Positions 35,567-46,004 of a stretch of DNA of 64,000 nt are shown piece after piece; position 1 is the stretch's first letter, and each line of letters opens with the position of its first letter. The position numbers and the translations under genes are program-made. The stretch spans positions 7,852,001 to 7,916,000 of the forward strand of contig NZ_CP114905.1 in the NCBI RefSeq assembly GCF_027497195.1, written 5' to 3'. Under the pieces are notes generated by a model. That model had not been told where the DNA came from. It did not search any database and worked only from the letters and a program-made list of their open reading frames with translations. The stretch comes from Streptomyces sp. WMMC500 (GTDB taxonomy: Bacteria; Actinomycetota; Actinomycetes; Streptomycetales; Streptomycetaceae).

Positions 35567-36160
35567 ATGAGTACAGCCTTCTCCCGGGGGGCGGCCCCCG
35601 TCCCGCCGGCAGATCGTCCGCGGCTGACCGTGCTCTCCGGCCCCTCCGGGGTCGGCAAGAGCACGGTCGTCGCGCATCTGCGCAAGGTCCATCCCGAGGT
35701 GTGGCTCTCGGTCTCCGCGACGACCCGCAGGCCGCGCCCCGGCGAGCGGCACGGCGTCCAGTACTTCTTCGTCAGCGACGACGAGTTCGACAAGCTCGTC
35801 GCCAACGGCGAGCTGCTGGAGTGGGCGGAGTTCTCCGGCAACCGGTACGGCACCCCGCGCGGGCCCGTGCTGGAGCGTCTGGACGCCGGCGAGCCCGTGC
35901 TGCTGGAGATCGACCTGCAGGGGGCGCGGCTGGTCCGGGAGAGCATGCCGGACGCGCTGCTGGTCTTCCTCGCCCCGCCGAGCTGGGAGGAGCTGGTGCG
36001 CCGGCTGACCGGACGCGGCACGGAGGCCCCCGAGGTCATCGAGCGCCGGCTGGCCGCGGCGCGTACGGAGCTGGCGGCCGAGGAGGAGTTCGACGCGACC
36101 CTGGTCAACACCTCCGTCGAGGACGTCTCCGCCGAGCTGCTAGCCTTGATGCAGGTTTGA
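35567..36160 (+). CDS. gmk: guanylate kinase
   Basis: Phosphorylates GMP to GDP. 197 residues with P-loop [11 protein letters not shown] near residue 26, GMP-binding [13 protein letters not shown] and [14 protein letters not shown], and [13 protein letters not shown] [11 protein letters not shown]. It stands between sIHF and rpoZ, the usual actinobacterial order. Confidence 0.97.
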   Translation: MSTAFSRGAAPVPPADRPRLTVLSGPSGVGKSTVVAHLRKVHPEVWLSVSATTRRPRPGERHGVQYFFVSDDEFDKLVANGELLEWAEFSGNRYGTPRGPVLERLDAGEPVLLEIDLQGARLVRESMPDALLVFLAPPSWEELVRRLTGRGTEAPEVIERRLAAARTELAAEEEFDATLVNTSVEDVSAELLALMQV

Positions 36161-36191
36161 TTCGTGAAGTTTCACTGGAAGGCTGGATAGG

Positions 36192-36464
36192 TTGTCCTCT
36201 CCCATCACCGCGCCCGAGGGCATCATCAACCCGCCGATCGACGAGCTGCTTGAGGCGACCGACTCCAAGTACAGCCTCGTGATCTACGCGGCGAAGCGCG
36301 CGCGGCAGATCAACGCGTACTACTCCCAGCTCGGCGAGGGCCTGCTGGAGTACGTCGGCCCGCTGGTGGACACCCACGTGCACGAGAAGCCGCTGTCCAT
36401 CGCGCTCCGCGAGATCAACGCGGGTCTGCTGACCTCCGAGGCCACCGAAGGCCCCGCGCAGTAG
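36192..36464 (+). CDS. rpoZ: RNA polymerase omega subunit
   Basis: Stabilises the beta' subunit of RNA polymerase. 90 residues from a TTG at 36192, the start used by its homologues. Core omega motif [20 protein letters not shown] near residue 25, then [14 protein letters not shown] strong hairpin lies 15 bases after the stop. Confidence 0.96.
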   Translation: MSSPITAPEGIINPPIDELLEATDSKYSLVIYAAKRARQINAYYSQLGEGLLEYVGPLVDTHVHEKPLSIALREINAGLLTSEATEGPAQ

Positions 36465-36479
36465 GCATCCCTCATCCAC

Positions 36480-36508
36480 CGGGCCCGGCAGCGCGGCTGC
36501 CGGGCCCG
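36480..36508 (+). terminator. terminator between rpoZ and coaBC
   Basis: Thirteen perfect base pairs (36480-36492 with 36496-36508) with a 3-base loop. It would separate rpoZ from coaBC or attenuate read-through. Confidence 0.8.
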
Positions 36509-36553
36509 TGGTGTGTCATGGGGGTGGAGACGGCGAGCGGTGGGGAGCGGGAC

Positions 36554-37801
36554 ATGGCGCAGACGGCGCGCGAAACGGCAGCGGCATCGGCAGCGGCACC
36601 GGCCGAGGTGGTGCTGGGCGTCAGCGGCGGGATCGCCGCGTACAAGGCGTGCGAGCTGCTGCGGCTGCTCACCGAGTCGGGTCACGCGGTACGGGCCGTG
36701 CCCACGGCCGCCGCGCTGCACTTCGTCGGCGAGGCCACCTGGGCCGCGCTCTCCGGCCGCCCCGCCGCCACCGAGACCTGGGCGGACGTGCACGAGGTCC
36801 CGCACGTGGGGATCGGCCGCCGGGCCGACCTCGTGGTCGTCGCCCCCGCCACCGCCGACCTGCTGGCCAAGGCCGCCCACGGCCTGGCGGACGACCTGCT
36901 GACCAACACCCTGCTCACCGCCTCCTGCCCGGTCGTCTTCGCGCCGGCCATGCACACCGAGATGTGGGAGCACCCCGCCACCCGGGCCAACGTCGCCACG
37001 CTGCGCGCCCGCGGCGCCGTCGTCATCGAGCCCGCCGTCGGCCGGCTCACCGGCGCCGACACCGGCAAGGGGCGGCTGCCGGAGCCGGCGGAGATCTTCG
37101 AGGTCTGCCGCCGCGCGCTCGCCCGCGGCGCCGGGGGCCTGGCCCCCGACCTCGCCGGCCGGCACGTCGTCGTCAGCGCCGGCGGCACCCGCGAGCCGCT
37201 CGACCCCGTGCGCTTCCTGGGCAACCGCTCGTCGGGCCGGCAGGGCTACGCCCTGGCCCGTACCGCCGTGGCCCGCGGCGCGCGGGTCACGCTGCTGGCC
37301 GCGAACACCGCGCTGCCCGACCCCGCGGGCGCCGACGTCGTCCGCGTCGGCACCGCCGTGGAGCTGCAGGAGGCCGTGGTGAAGGCCGCGGCCGACGCCG
37401 ACGCCGTCGTCATGGCCGCCGCCGTCGCCGACTTCCGGCCCGTGACGTACGCCACGGGCAAGATCAAGAAGAAGGACGACCGCGAGCCGGACCCGATCGC
37501 CCTCACCCGCAATCCCGACATCCTCGCCGGGATCTCCGCCGCCCGCCCGCGCGCCGGGCAGGTCGTCGTCGGCTTCGCCGCCGAGACCGACGACGTGCTC
37601 GCCAACGGCCGTGCCAAGCTCGCCCGCAAGGGCTGCGACCTGCTCGTCGTCAACGAGGTGGGCGAGAGCAAGGCGTTCGGCTCCGACGGCAACGAGGCCG
37701 TGGTGCTCACCGCCGACGGGCGCGAGGTGGCCGTGCCGTTCGGGCCGAAGGAGGCGCTGGCCGACGTGGTGTGGGACCTCGTAGCGCAAGCGCTCGCCTG
37801 A
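36554..37801 (+). CDS. coaBC: bifunctional phosphopantothenoylcysteine decarboxylase/synthase
   Basis: Two consecutive steps of coenzyme A synthesis in one protein of 415 residues. CoaC flavodoxin-like half: GVSGGIAAYKACELLR, APAMHTEMWEHPATRAN. CoaB half: VVVSAGGTREPLDPVRF, NRSSGRQGYALA, and the Lys cluster KIKKKDD. ATG 36554 is chosen because GGGGAGCGGGAC precedes it; an in-frame ATG at 36518 lies only nine bases past the upstream hairpin and has no ribosome-binding site. Confidence 0.95.
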   Translation: MAQTARETAAASAAAPAEVVLGVSGGIAAYKACELLRLLTESGHAVRAVPTAAALHFVGEATWAALSGRPAATETWADVHEVPHVGIGRRADLVVVAPATADLLAKAAHGLADDLLTNTLLTASCPVVFAPAMHTEMWEHPATRANVATLRARGAVVIEPAVGRLTGADTGKGRLPEPAEIFEVCRRALARGAGGLAPDLAGRHVVVSAGGTREPLDPVRFLGNRSSGRQGYALARTAVARGARVTLLAANTALPDPAGADVVRVGTAVELQEAVVKAAADADAVVMAAAVADFRPVTYATGKIKKKDDREPDPIALTRNPDILAGISAARPRAGQVVVGFAAETDDVLANGRAKLARKGCDLLVVNEVGESKAFGSDGNEAVVLTADGREVAVPFGPKEALADVVWDLVAQALA

Positions 37802-37852
37802 GTCAGCCGGGCCGACACTCCGGACAGTTTATTGCTGCTTTCCCGGGGCGCT

Positions 37853-37878
37853 CCTGCGGGAACCTGCGGTTCCCCAGG
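37853..37878 (+). other. hairpin downstream of coaBC / upstream of metK
   Basis: CCTG plus GGGAACC pair with GGTTCCC plus CAGG around a TGC loop, with a bulged C: 11 base pairs. It lies before the candidate metK promoter, so it is more likely the coaBC terminator than a metK leader element. Confidence 0.5.
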
Positions 37879-37907
37879 TCAACGCGGCATCCAGGGACCG
37901 AGACGGG

Positions 37908-37936
37908 TTGTCCCCGGGACGAGACTGCCGGATAAA
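37908..37936 (+). promoter_or_regulatory. candidate metK promoter
   Basis: TTGTCC, 17-base spacer, GATAAA; transcription would start near 37943, leaving a GC-rich leader of about 75 bases before metK. Confidence 0.5.
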
Positions 37937-38019
37937 ATGGCCCCGGGCCCGTCCCGGAAGCGTCCGGACCCGGGTCCGCAACCGATCAGCCAGCAGCCGC
38001 TGCAACCGTGGGGAGCGAT

Positions 38020-39231
38020 GTGTCCCGCCGTCTTTTCACCTCGGAGTCCGTTACCGAGGGCCACCCCGACAAGATCGCTGACCAGATCAGCGACGCCATC
38101 CTCGACGCCCTGCTCACGGACGACCCGCACTCCCGCGTCGCGGTCGAGACGCTGATCACCACCGGCCAGGTGCACGTGGCCGGCGAGGTGACCACCTCCG
38201 CCTACGCCGACATCGCCTCCCTCGTGCGGAACAAGATCCTGGAGATCGGGTACGACTCGTCGAAGAAGGGCTTCGACGGCGCCTCCTGCGGCGTCTCCGT
38301 CTCCATCGGCGCCCAGTCGCCGGACATCGCCCAGGGCGTGGACACCGCGTACGAGAGCCGCGTCGAGGGGGCGGGCGGCGACGACCTCGACCTGCAGGGC
38401 GCCGGCGACCAGGGCCTGATGTTCGGCTACGCCTGCGACGAGACGCCCGAGCTGATGCCGCTGCCGATCCACCTCGCGCACCGGCTGTCCGCCCGGCTCA
38501 GCGAGGTCCGCAAGAACGGGACCATCCCCTACCTCCGCCCCGACGGCAAGACCCAGGTCACCATCGAGTACAACGGCGACAAGGCGGCCCGGCTCGACAC
38601 CGTCGTCGTCTCCTCGCAGCACGCCTCGGACATCGACCTCGACTCGCTGCTGACGCCCGACATCCGCGAGTTCGTCGTCGAGCCGGAGCTGAAGGCCCTC
38701 CTCGACGACGGCATCAAGCTGGACACCGAGGGCTACCGCCTGCTGGTCAACCCCACCGGCCGGTTCGAGATCGGCGGGCCCATGGGCGACGCAGGACTGA
38801 CCGGCCGCAAGATCATCATCGACACCTACGGCGGCATGGCCCGGCACGGCGGCGGCGCCTTCTCCGGCAAGGACCCCTCCAAGGTCGACCGCTCCGCCGC
38901 CTACGCCATGCGCTGGGTCGCCAAGAACGTCGTGGCCGCCGGCCTCGCCTCGCGCTGCGAGGTGCAGGTGGCGTACGCGATCGGCAAGGCCGAGCCGGTC
39001 GGGCTCTTCGTCGAGACGTTCGGCACCGCCACGGTCGACGTCGAGAAGATCGAGAACGCCATCGGCGAGGTCTTCGACCTCCGCCCGGCGGCGCTCATCC
39101 GCGACCTGGACCTGCTGCGCCCGATCTACTCCCAGACCGCCGCGTACGGCCACTTCGGCCGCCCGCTGGCCGACTTCACCTGGGAGCGCACCGACCGCGT
39201 CGACGCGCTGCGCAAGGCCGCCGGCATCTGA
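38020..39231 (+). CDS. metK: S-adenosylmethionine synthetase
   Basis: Makes SAM from methionine and ATP. 403 residues from a GTG at 38020 preceded by GGGGAG; the product then begins [20 protein letters not shown] as in homologues. Other signatures are [15 protein letters not shown] and [19 protein letters not shown]. In streptomycetes MetK level influences antibiotic production and sporulation. A terminator hairpin follows. Confidence 0.97.
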   Translation: MSRRLFTSESVTEGHPDKIADQISDAILDALLTDDPHSRVAVETLITTGQVHVAGEVTTSAYADIASLVRNKILEIGYDSSKKGFDGASCGVSVSIGAQSPDIAQGVDTAYESRVEGAGGDDLDLQGAGDQGLMFGYACDETPELMPLPIHLAHRLSARLSEVRKNGTIPYLRPDGKTQVTIEYNGDKAARLDTVVVSSQHASDIDLDSLLTPDIREFVVEPELKALLDDGIKLDTEGYRLLVNPTGRFEIGGPMGDAGLTGRKIIIDTYGGMARHGGGAFSGKDPSKVDRSAAYAMRWVAKNVVAAGLASRCEVQVAYAIGKAEPVGLFVETFGTATVDVEKIENAIGEVFDLRPAALIRDLDLLRPIYSQTAAYGHFGRPLADFTWERTDRVDALRKAAGI

Positions 39232-39266
39232 GGCGGCCCCCCGCTCCTCGCGGCTCCTCGCGCGTC

Positions 39267-39292
39267 GGGCCCCGGACTCCGGTCCGGGGCCC
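39267..39292 (+). terminator. metK terminator
   Basis: Eleven perfect base pairs (39267-39277 with 39282-39292) with a TCCG loop, 36 bases past the metK stop. Confidence 0.75.
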
Positions 39293-39349
39293 CGTGCCGT
39301 CCGGCGGGCTGTCGGCCGGGGTGTCCGCCCTGTCTGGTAGGACGGAGGG

Positions 39350-41485
39350 GTGAGCAGCGACGACGGCCGGGAGGCGGCACCCGAGGGGGCGGAGCAGCTC
39401 GCCCTGATCCGGGAGACCGTGCGCAGGGCCAAGGGCCCCCGCGCCCGCCCGCGCACCTGGCGCGGCGCCGCGCTCGCCGAGGAGCTGCCCGTCGCCCGCG
39501 TCCTCGTCGACAAGGGGCTGCTCCACCTCGACCGCCTCTTCGACTACGCCGTGCCCGCCGCCATGGACGCCGAGGCGCGCCCCGGGGTGCGCGTGCGCGT
39601 CCGCTTCGGCGCCGGCGAGCGCGAGGGGCGCCGGGAGGGCGGCGGGCTGATCAACGGGTACGTGGTCGAGCGCCGCGCCGACAGCGACTTCCCCGGCACC
39701 CTCGCGCCGATCGCCCAGGTCCTCTCGCCCGAGCCCGTCCTCGGCCCGCAGCTCCTGGACCTGTGCCAGGCCGTCGCCGACCGGTACGCGGGCGCCCTCG
39801 CCGACGTCGTCCAGCTCGCGCTGCCGCCGCGGATGGCCCGCGCCGAGAAGAAGCCCTCGCCCGACCCCCTGCCGCCGCCCCCGGCCCCCGGTCCCGGAAG
39901 CTGGGCGCGCTACCCCGACGGGCCCGGGCTGCTCACCGCGCTGGCCGACGGCGGCGCCCCGCGGGCGGTGTGGACGGCGCTGCCCGGACCCGACTGGCCC
40001 GACGAACTGGCCCGCGCGCTGGCCGCCGCCCTGGCCGCCGGCCGCGGCGCGCTGGCCGTGCTGCCGGACGGCCGCGCCGCCGCCCGCGTGGACGAGGCGC
40101 TGACCGCCCTCGTCGGCCGCGGCCGGCACGTGCTGCTCACCGCCGACGCCGGGCCCGAGGCCCGCTACCGCCGCTGGCTCGCCGTCAGCCGCGGCGCCGT
40201 CCGGGGCGTCGTCGGTACCCGGGCCGCCGCCTTCGCGCCCGTACGGGACCTCGGGCTGGCCGCCATCTGGGACGACGCCGACACCTCCCACGCCGACGAC
40301 CGCGCCCCGCAGCCGCACGCCCGCGAGATCCTGGCCCTGCGCGCCGCCCGCGAGCACACCGCGCTCCTCGTCGGCGGCCACACCTGCAGCGCCGAGGCCG
40401 CCCGCTACGTGGAGAGCGGCTGGGCCCAGCCCGTCGCCGCCCCCCGCGAGACGGTACGGGCCGCCGCCCCCCTCGTCCGTACGGTGGGCGACAGCGAACA
40501 GGCCCGCGACGCGGCGGCCCGCGCCGCCCGGCTGCCGACGCTCGCGTGGCAGGTAGCGCGCGAGGGGCTGCGCGCCGGGCCGGTCCTGGTGCAGGTGCCG
40601 CGCCGCGGCTACGCGCCCCGGCTGGCCTGCGCCCGCTGCCGCGCGCCCGCGCGCTGCGTGCGCTGCGCCGGGCCGCTGGTCGGCGAGGGCCGCCGGGAGG
40701 CGCTGGTGTGCGGCTGGTGCGCGACGCGGGAGCACGCCTGGCGCTGCCCCGAGTGCGGCGGTACGCGGCTGCGCGCCCAGGTCGTCGGCGCCCGGCGGAC
40801 GGCGGAGGAGCTGGGCCGGGCGTTCCCGTCGGTGCCGGTGCGCACGTCCGGCCGCGACCACGTGCTCGCGCGGGTGCCGGACGCCCCGGCGCTGGTCGTC
40901 AGCACGCCGGGCGCCGAGCCCGTCGCGGAGGGCGGGTACGCCGCTGCGCTGCTGCTCGACGGCTGGGCGCTGCTGAACCGCCCGGACCTGCGGGCCGGCG
41001 AGGAGGCGCTGCGCCGCTGGCTGACCGCCGCGGCGCTGGTCCGCGGCTCCGCGGCCGGCGGGGTGGCGGCGGTCGTGGCGGACCCCGCGCAGCGGCCGGT
41101 GCAGGCCCTGGTGCGCTGGGACCCGGCGGGCTTCGCCCGCACGGAGCTGGCGGAGCGCACGGAGCTGGGCTTCCCGCCGGTCTCGCGGATGGCGGCGGTG
41201 TGGGGGCCTTCGGAAGCGGTCACGGCGTTCGTCGGCGACGCGGAGCTGCCGCCGTCGACGGAGGTGCTGGGCCCGGTGCCGGTGCCGGAGGCGCCGCCGG
41301 GCACGCGGGGGCCGGCGGGCGGGGGCCCGGCGCCGGGGGAGTCGTGGGAGCGGATTCTGCTGCGCGTCCCGCCGGGCCACGGAGCCGCCCTGGCGGCGGC
41401 CCTCAAGGCGGCGCAGGCGGCCCGCATGACCCGCCGCACGGGCCCGGCCCTGCGGATCCGGATCGACCCCCCGGACATCGGCTGA
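39350..41485 (+). CDS. priA: PriA-like primosome protein lacking ATPase motifs
   Basis: Replication-restart protein family, 711 residues. The N-terminal DNA-binding domain (ARVLVDKGLLHLDRLFDYAVP) and the zinc-binding region are clear: four C-x2-C pairs between about residues 425 and 470 (CARCRAPARCVRCAG, CGWC, CPECGGTRLR). The helicase core is degenerate: no Walker A GxGKT is present (VWTALPGPDWPDELARAL at that place) and the DEAH box is replaced by IWDDADTSHADD. This loss is known for actinobacterial PriA, so the protein probably works without helicase activity. GTG start at 39350. Confidence 0.9.
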   Translation: MSSDDGREAAPEGAEQLALIRETVRRAKGPRARPRTWRGAALAEELPVARVLVDKGLLHLDRLFDYAVPAAMDAEARPGVRVRVRFGAGEREGRREGGGLINGYVVERRADSDFPGTLAPIAQVLSPEPVLGPQLLDLCQAVADRYAGALADVVQLALPPRMARAEKKPSPDPLPPPPAPGPGSWARYPDGPGLLTALADGGAPRAVWTALPGPDWPDELARALAAALAAGRGALAVLPDGRAAARVDEALTALVGRGRHVLLTADAGPEARYRRWLAVSRGAVRGVVGTRAAAFAPVRDLGLAAIWDDADTSHADDRAPQPHAREILALRAAREHTALLVGGHTCSAEAARYVESGWAQPVAAPRETVRAAAPLVRTVGDSEQARDAAARAARLPTLAWQVAREGLRAGPVLVQVPRRGYAPRLACARCRAPARCVRCAGPLVGEGRREALVCGWCATREHAWRCPECGGTRLRAQVVGARRTAEELGRAFPSVPVRTSGRDHVLARVPDAPALVVSTPGAEPVAEGGYAAALLLDGWALLNRPDLRAGEEALRRWLTAAALVRGSAAGGVAAVVADPAQRPVQALVRWDPAGFARTELAERTELGFPPVSRMAAVWGPSEAVTAFVGDAELPPSTEVLGPVPVPEAPPGTRGPAGGGPAPGESWERILLRVPPGHGAALAAALKAAQAARMTRRTGPALRIRIDPPDIG

Positions 41486-41796
41486 CGGCGCCCTCGCCGG
41501 GCGGGCCATACCGGAACGGGAGCCCCGTCCGGGGAGGCGGCAGGCCGACCGGGGCGGCGCGCCGGTGGCCGGCGCTCGTGCCAAACGTGCCGTGAGCGCG
41601 GGACCTGGCGGTGGCCGCCGGGCGTGCGAGCCGTCGTACGGGCCTGCGGGCTCGGCCGCCCGTCGGGCCCCGTGCCCGGGCGAGTCGCGTGCCGCTGCCG
41701 TGCCGCCTGATGCCGTCCCCGGGCCTGCGCGCGCCTCGGGGCGGGATTCGCGCCGCCGGCGCCCGGCGCCACGCCGCCCCCCCGCGGGCCGTCCGC
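41486..41796. other. 311-bp non-coding gap between convergent priA and the HTH-like gene
   Basis: Apart from the weak hairpin at 41511-41532 I see only GC-rich sequence without a supported gene or repeat. Confidence 0.5.
41511..41532 (+). terminator. candidate priA terminator
   Basis: CCGG-A-ACGGG pairs with CCCGT-CCGG (nine pairs, one bulged A) 25 bases after the priA stop. Confidence 0.4.
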
Positions 41797-42633
<837 letters not shown>

Positions 42634-43587
42634 ATGAGGCTCGTTTTCGCCGGTACGCCGGAAGTCGCCGTCCCCACCTTCGACGCCCTGCTCGCGTCGG
42701 ACCGGCACGAGGTCGTCGCCGTCGTCACCCGGCCCGACGCACCCGCGGGGCGGGGCCGCCGGCTCGTGGCGAGCCCGGTCGCGCAGCGGGCCGAGGAGGC
42801 CGGCGTCGAGGTGCTGAAGCCGGGGCGGCCCAAGGACCCGGAGTTCCTGGACCGGCTGCGCGCCATCGGCCCCGACTGCTGCCCGGTCGTCGCGTACGGC
42901 GCCCTGCTGCCCAGGCCCGCGCTCGACATCCCCGCCCACGGCTGGGTCAACCTGCACTTCTCGCTGCTGCCCGCCTGGCGCGGCGCCGCCCCCGTGCAGC
43001 ACGCGATCCTCGCCGGCGACGAGGTGACCGGCGCGACCACGTTCCGGATCGAGGAAGGGCTCGACTCGGGCCCGGTGTTCGGGGTCGTCACCGAGCGGGT
43101 GCGGCCCACCGACACCAGCGGCGACCTGCTGACCCGGCTGGCGACGGCCGGCGCCGGGCTGCTCACCGCCACGATGGACGGGATCGCGGACGGCAGCCTC
43201 GAAGCCGTACCGCAGCCCGCGGAGGGGGTGACGTCCGCGCCGAAGATCGAGGTCGCCGACGCGCGGCTGGACTTCACCGCGCCCGCCCTGCGCGTCGACC
43301 GCGTCGTGCGCGGCTGCGCGCCGGCCCCCGGCGCCTGGACGACGTTCCGCGGCGAGCGGCTGAAGGTCCGCTCGGCCGCCCCGAGCCCCGAGCGCACCGA
43401 TCTCGCGCCCGGCGAGCTGGCCGTGGCGAAGTCCGCGGTGCACGTCGGCACCGGTTCGTACGCCGTGGAGCTGCAGTGGGTGCAGGCCCAGGGCAAGCGG
43501 CCGATGGTGGCGGCGGACTGGGCGCGCGGCGTGCGCATCACGGGCGGCGAACGCCTCGGCGACAGCCCGGAGCCGGCCGGGGCGTAG
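42634..43587 (+). CDS. fmt: methionyl-tRNA formyltransferase
   Basis: Formylates initiator Met-tRNA. 317 residues: [20 protein letters not shown] start, folate/catalytic site [20 protein letters not shown] near residue 107 with Asn, His, and Asp in EEGLDSGPV, then the C-terminal OB-like domain ([16 protein letters not shown]). rsmB follows after 41 bases, a widespread pair. Confidence 0.97.
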   Translation: MRLVFAGTPEVAVPTFDALLASDRHEVVAVVTRPDAPAGRGRRLVASPVAQRAEEAGVEVLKPGRPKDPEFLDRLRAIGPDCCPVVAYGALLPRPALDIPAHGWVNLHFSLLPAWRGAAPVQHAILAGDEVTGATTFRIEEGLDSGPVFGVVTERVRPTDTSGDLLTRLATAGAGLLTATMDGIADGSLEAVPQPAEGVTSAPKIEVADARLDFTAPALRVDRVVRGCAPAPGAWTTFRGERLKVRSAAPSPERTDLAPGELAVAKSAVHVGTGSYAVELQWVQAQGKRPMVAADWARGVRITGGERLGDSPEPAGA

Positions 43588-43628
43588 GCTTCCGGTGTAC
43601 GCACCGTCAGCCCCGGAGCACATGTCAC

Positions 43629-45047
43629 GTGAGCGACCAGCCGCGCCGTCGCCGGCCCGCCAAGCCCTACCGCAGGCCGCAGAAGGACCCCGTGCGGATC
43701 CTCGCCTACGACGCGCTCCGTGCGGTCGACGAACGCGACGCCTACGCCAACCTCGTGCTGCCGCCCATGCTCCGGCAGGCCCGCGGGCGCGACGGCTTCG
43801 ACGCCCGGGACGCGGCGCTCGCCACCGAGCTGGTCTACGGCACGCTGCGCCGCCAGGGCACGTACGACCGGATCATCGCCGAGTGCGTCGACCGCCCCCT
43901 GCGCGAGGTCGACCCCGAGGTGCTGGACGTCCTCAGCCTCGGCGCCCACCAGCTCCTCGGCACCCGCATCCCGTCGCACGCCGCGGTCTCGGCGTCGGTG
44001 GAGCTGGCGCGCGTCGTCCTGGGCGACGGCCGGGCGCGGTTCGTCAACGCCGTGCTGCGCCGGATCGCCGCCCGCGACCTCGACGCCTGGCTGGCCGAGG
44101 TGGCGCCCCCGTACGACGAGGACCCCGAGGAACACCTGGCCGTCGTCCACTCCCACCCCCGCTGGATCGTCTCCGCGCTCTGGGACGCGCTCGGCGGCGG
44201 CCGGGCCGGGATGGAGGAACTGCTCGCCGCCGACAACGAGCGGCCCGAGGTCACGCTCGTCGCCCGCCCCGGCCGGGCCGCCCCGGCGGAGCTGACCGGC
44301 CCGGACACGCTGCCGGGGCGCTGGTCCCCGTACGCGGTGCGGCTGGCCGAGGGCGGCGACCCGGGCGCGCTGGACGCGGTGCGGGACGGGCGGGCCGGCG
44401 TGCAGGACGAGGGCAGCCAGCTCGTCGCGATGGCGCTGGCCAACGCGCCACTGGAGGGCCCCGACACCCGCTGGCTCGACGGCTGCGCAGGACCCGGCGG
44501 CAAGGCCGCGCTGCTGGCGGCGCTGGCCGCGGAGCGCGGCGCGGCGCTGGTGGCGGCCGAGAAGCAGCCGCACCGGGCGAAGCTGGTGGCCCGCGCGCTC
44601 GCCGGCAACCCGGGCCCGTACCAGGTCGTCGTCGCCGACGGCACCCGTCCGGCCTGGCGTCCCGGCGGCTTCGACCGCGTCCTCGTCGACGTCCCCTGTA
44701 CGGGCCTGGGCGCTCTGCGCCGCCGCCCCGAGGCCCGCTGGCGCCGCCGCCCCGAGGACCTGGAGGGCTTCGCGCCGCTGCAGCGGGCGCTGCTGGAGGA
44801 CGCGCTGCGGGCGGTGCGCGGCGGAGGGGTCGTCGGCTACGTCACCTGCTCCCCGCACCCCGCCGAGACCCGGGCGGTCGTCGACGACGCGCTGAAGGCG
44901 GCCGGCGCCCCCGCCGCCGAGCTGGTCGACGCCCGGCCGCTGCTGCCCGGCGTACCGGACCTCGGGGACGGACCCGACGTCCAGCTCTGGCCGCACCGCC
45001 ACGGCACCGACGCGATGTACCTCGCGCTGCTGCGCCGCACCGGCTGA
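43629..45047 (+). CDS. rsmB: 16S rRNA m5C967-type methyltransferase (RsmB/Sun)
   Basis: SAM-dependent methylation of 16S rRNA cytosine. 472 residues: basic N-terminus, a NusB-like RNA-binding domain (RFVNAVLRRIAARDL), and a Rossmann methyltransferase domain with SAM motif DGCAGPGGKAALLA and the two cysteine motifs VDVPCTGLGALRRRPEARW and YVTCSPHPAETRAVV. GTG start at 43629. Confidence 0.95.
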   Translation: MSDQPRRRRPAKPYRRPQKDPVRILAYDALRAVDERDAYANLVLPPMLRQARGRDGFDARDAALATELVYGTLRRQGTYDRIIAECVDRPLREVDPEVLDVLSLGAHQLLGTRIPSHAAVSASVELARVVLGDGRARFVNAVLRRIAARDLDAWLAEVAPPYDEDPEEHLAVVHSHPRWIVSALWDALGGGRAGMEELLAADNERPEVTLVARPGRAAPAELTGPDTLPGRWSPYAVRLAEGGDPGALDAVRDGRAGVQDEGSQLVAMALANAPLEGPDTRWLDGCAGPGGKAALLAALAAERGAALVAAEKQPHRAKLVARALAGNPGPYQVVVADGTRPAWRPGGFDRVLVDVPCTGLGALRRRPEARWRRRPEDLEGFAPLQRALLEDALRAVRGGGVVGYVTCSPHPAETRAVVDDALKAAGAPAAELVDARPLLPGVPDLGDGPDVQLWPHRHGTDAMYLALLRRTG

Positions 45048-45176
45048 GCCCGCGCCCGCGGCCCCGGACGGGGGGCCGGCGCCGAACCCGACATTCCGGC
45101 CCACGCGTGGTGAACAGGGGGTGGCAGCACGGGTACCGCGGCCCCCGCCCCGGCGCGGGCATGGCAGGCTGGGGGC

Positions 45177-45866
45177 ATGGCAGTCCAGATCAACCCCAGC
45201 ATTCTCTCCGCCGACTTCGCGCGGCTCGCCGAGGAGGCGGACGCCGTCTCGGGCGCCGACTGGCTCCACGTCGACGTCATGGACAACCACTTCGTACCCA
45301 ACCTGACGCTCGGCGTCCCGGTCGTCGAGTCGCTGCGCCGGGCCACCGACATCCCCCTGGACTGCCACCTGATGATCGAGGAGCCGGACCGCTGGGCCCC
45401 CGCGTTCGTGGACGCGGGTGCCGGCTCCGTGACCTTCCACGCCGAGGCCGCAGCCGCGCCGGTGCGCCTGGCGCGCGAGCTGCGCGCGCAGGGGGCGCGC
45501 GCAGCGATGGCGCTCAAGCCCGCCACCCCCGTCGAGCCGTACGAGGACCTGCTGCCCGAGCTGGACATGCTGCTGGTCATGACGGTCGAGCCGGGCTTCG
45601 GCGGCCAGGCGTTCCTGGACATCATGCTGCCCAAGGTGCGCCGCACCCGGGAGCTGATCGCCAAGCACGGCCTGGAGCTGTGGCTGCAGGTCGACGGCGG
45701 GGTCTCCGCGGAGACCATCGAGCGGTGCGCCGAGGCGGGCGCGGACGTGTTCGTCGCCGGTTCCGCGGTGTACGGGGCCGAGGACCCGGCCGCCGCGGTG
45801 CGGGCGCTGCGCGCCCGGGCGACGGCCGCCGCCGAGGGGGCGGCCTGGGCGGCCGGCTGCCACTAG
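45177..45866 (+). CDS. rpe: ribulose-phosphate 3-epimerase
   Basis: Interconverts ribulose-5-P and xylulose-5-P in the pentose phosphate pathway. 229 residues of TIM-barrel: [54 protein letters not shown] and [11 protein letters not shown] hold the metal ligands and phosphate site. ATG start 45177. Confidence 0.96.
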   Translation: MAVQINPSILSADFARLAEEADAVSGADWLHVDVMDNHFVPNLTLGVPVVESLRRATDIPLDCHLMIEEPDRWAPAFVDAGAGSVTFHAEAAAAPVRLARELRAQGARAAMALKPATPVEPYEDLLPELDMLLVMTVEPGFGGQAFLDIMLPKVRRTRELIAKHGLELWLQVDGGVSAETIERCAEAGADVFVAGSAVYGAEDPAAAVRALRARATAAAEGAAWAAGCH

Positions 45867-46004
45867 CCGCCCGCGAGCACCACCGGCACACCCCCGCGGC
45901 CGTCGGACCCTTCGGAGCCTCAGCCCCGGCGCCCGGATCGTGAAAGTATGGACCACGTAGCAGCGCCTTCAACAGCGCCGCTGGGGAGAGCAAAGGAGAT
46001 CTCG

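Noticed and set aside
36518..36553. Upstream ATG start for coaBC
   Set aside because: It lies nine bases after a terminator-like hairpin and has no ribosome-binding site, whereas ATG 36554 has GGGGAG.
37802..38019. SAM riboswitch before metK
   Set aside because: The SAM-I/IV core sequences and pseudoknot could not be found; only generic GC hairpins were visible.
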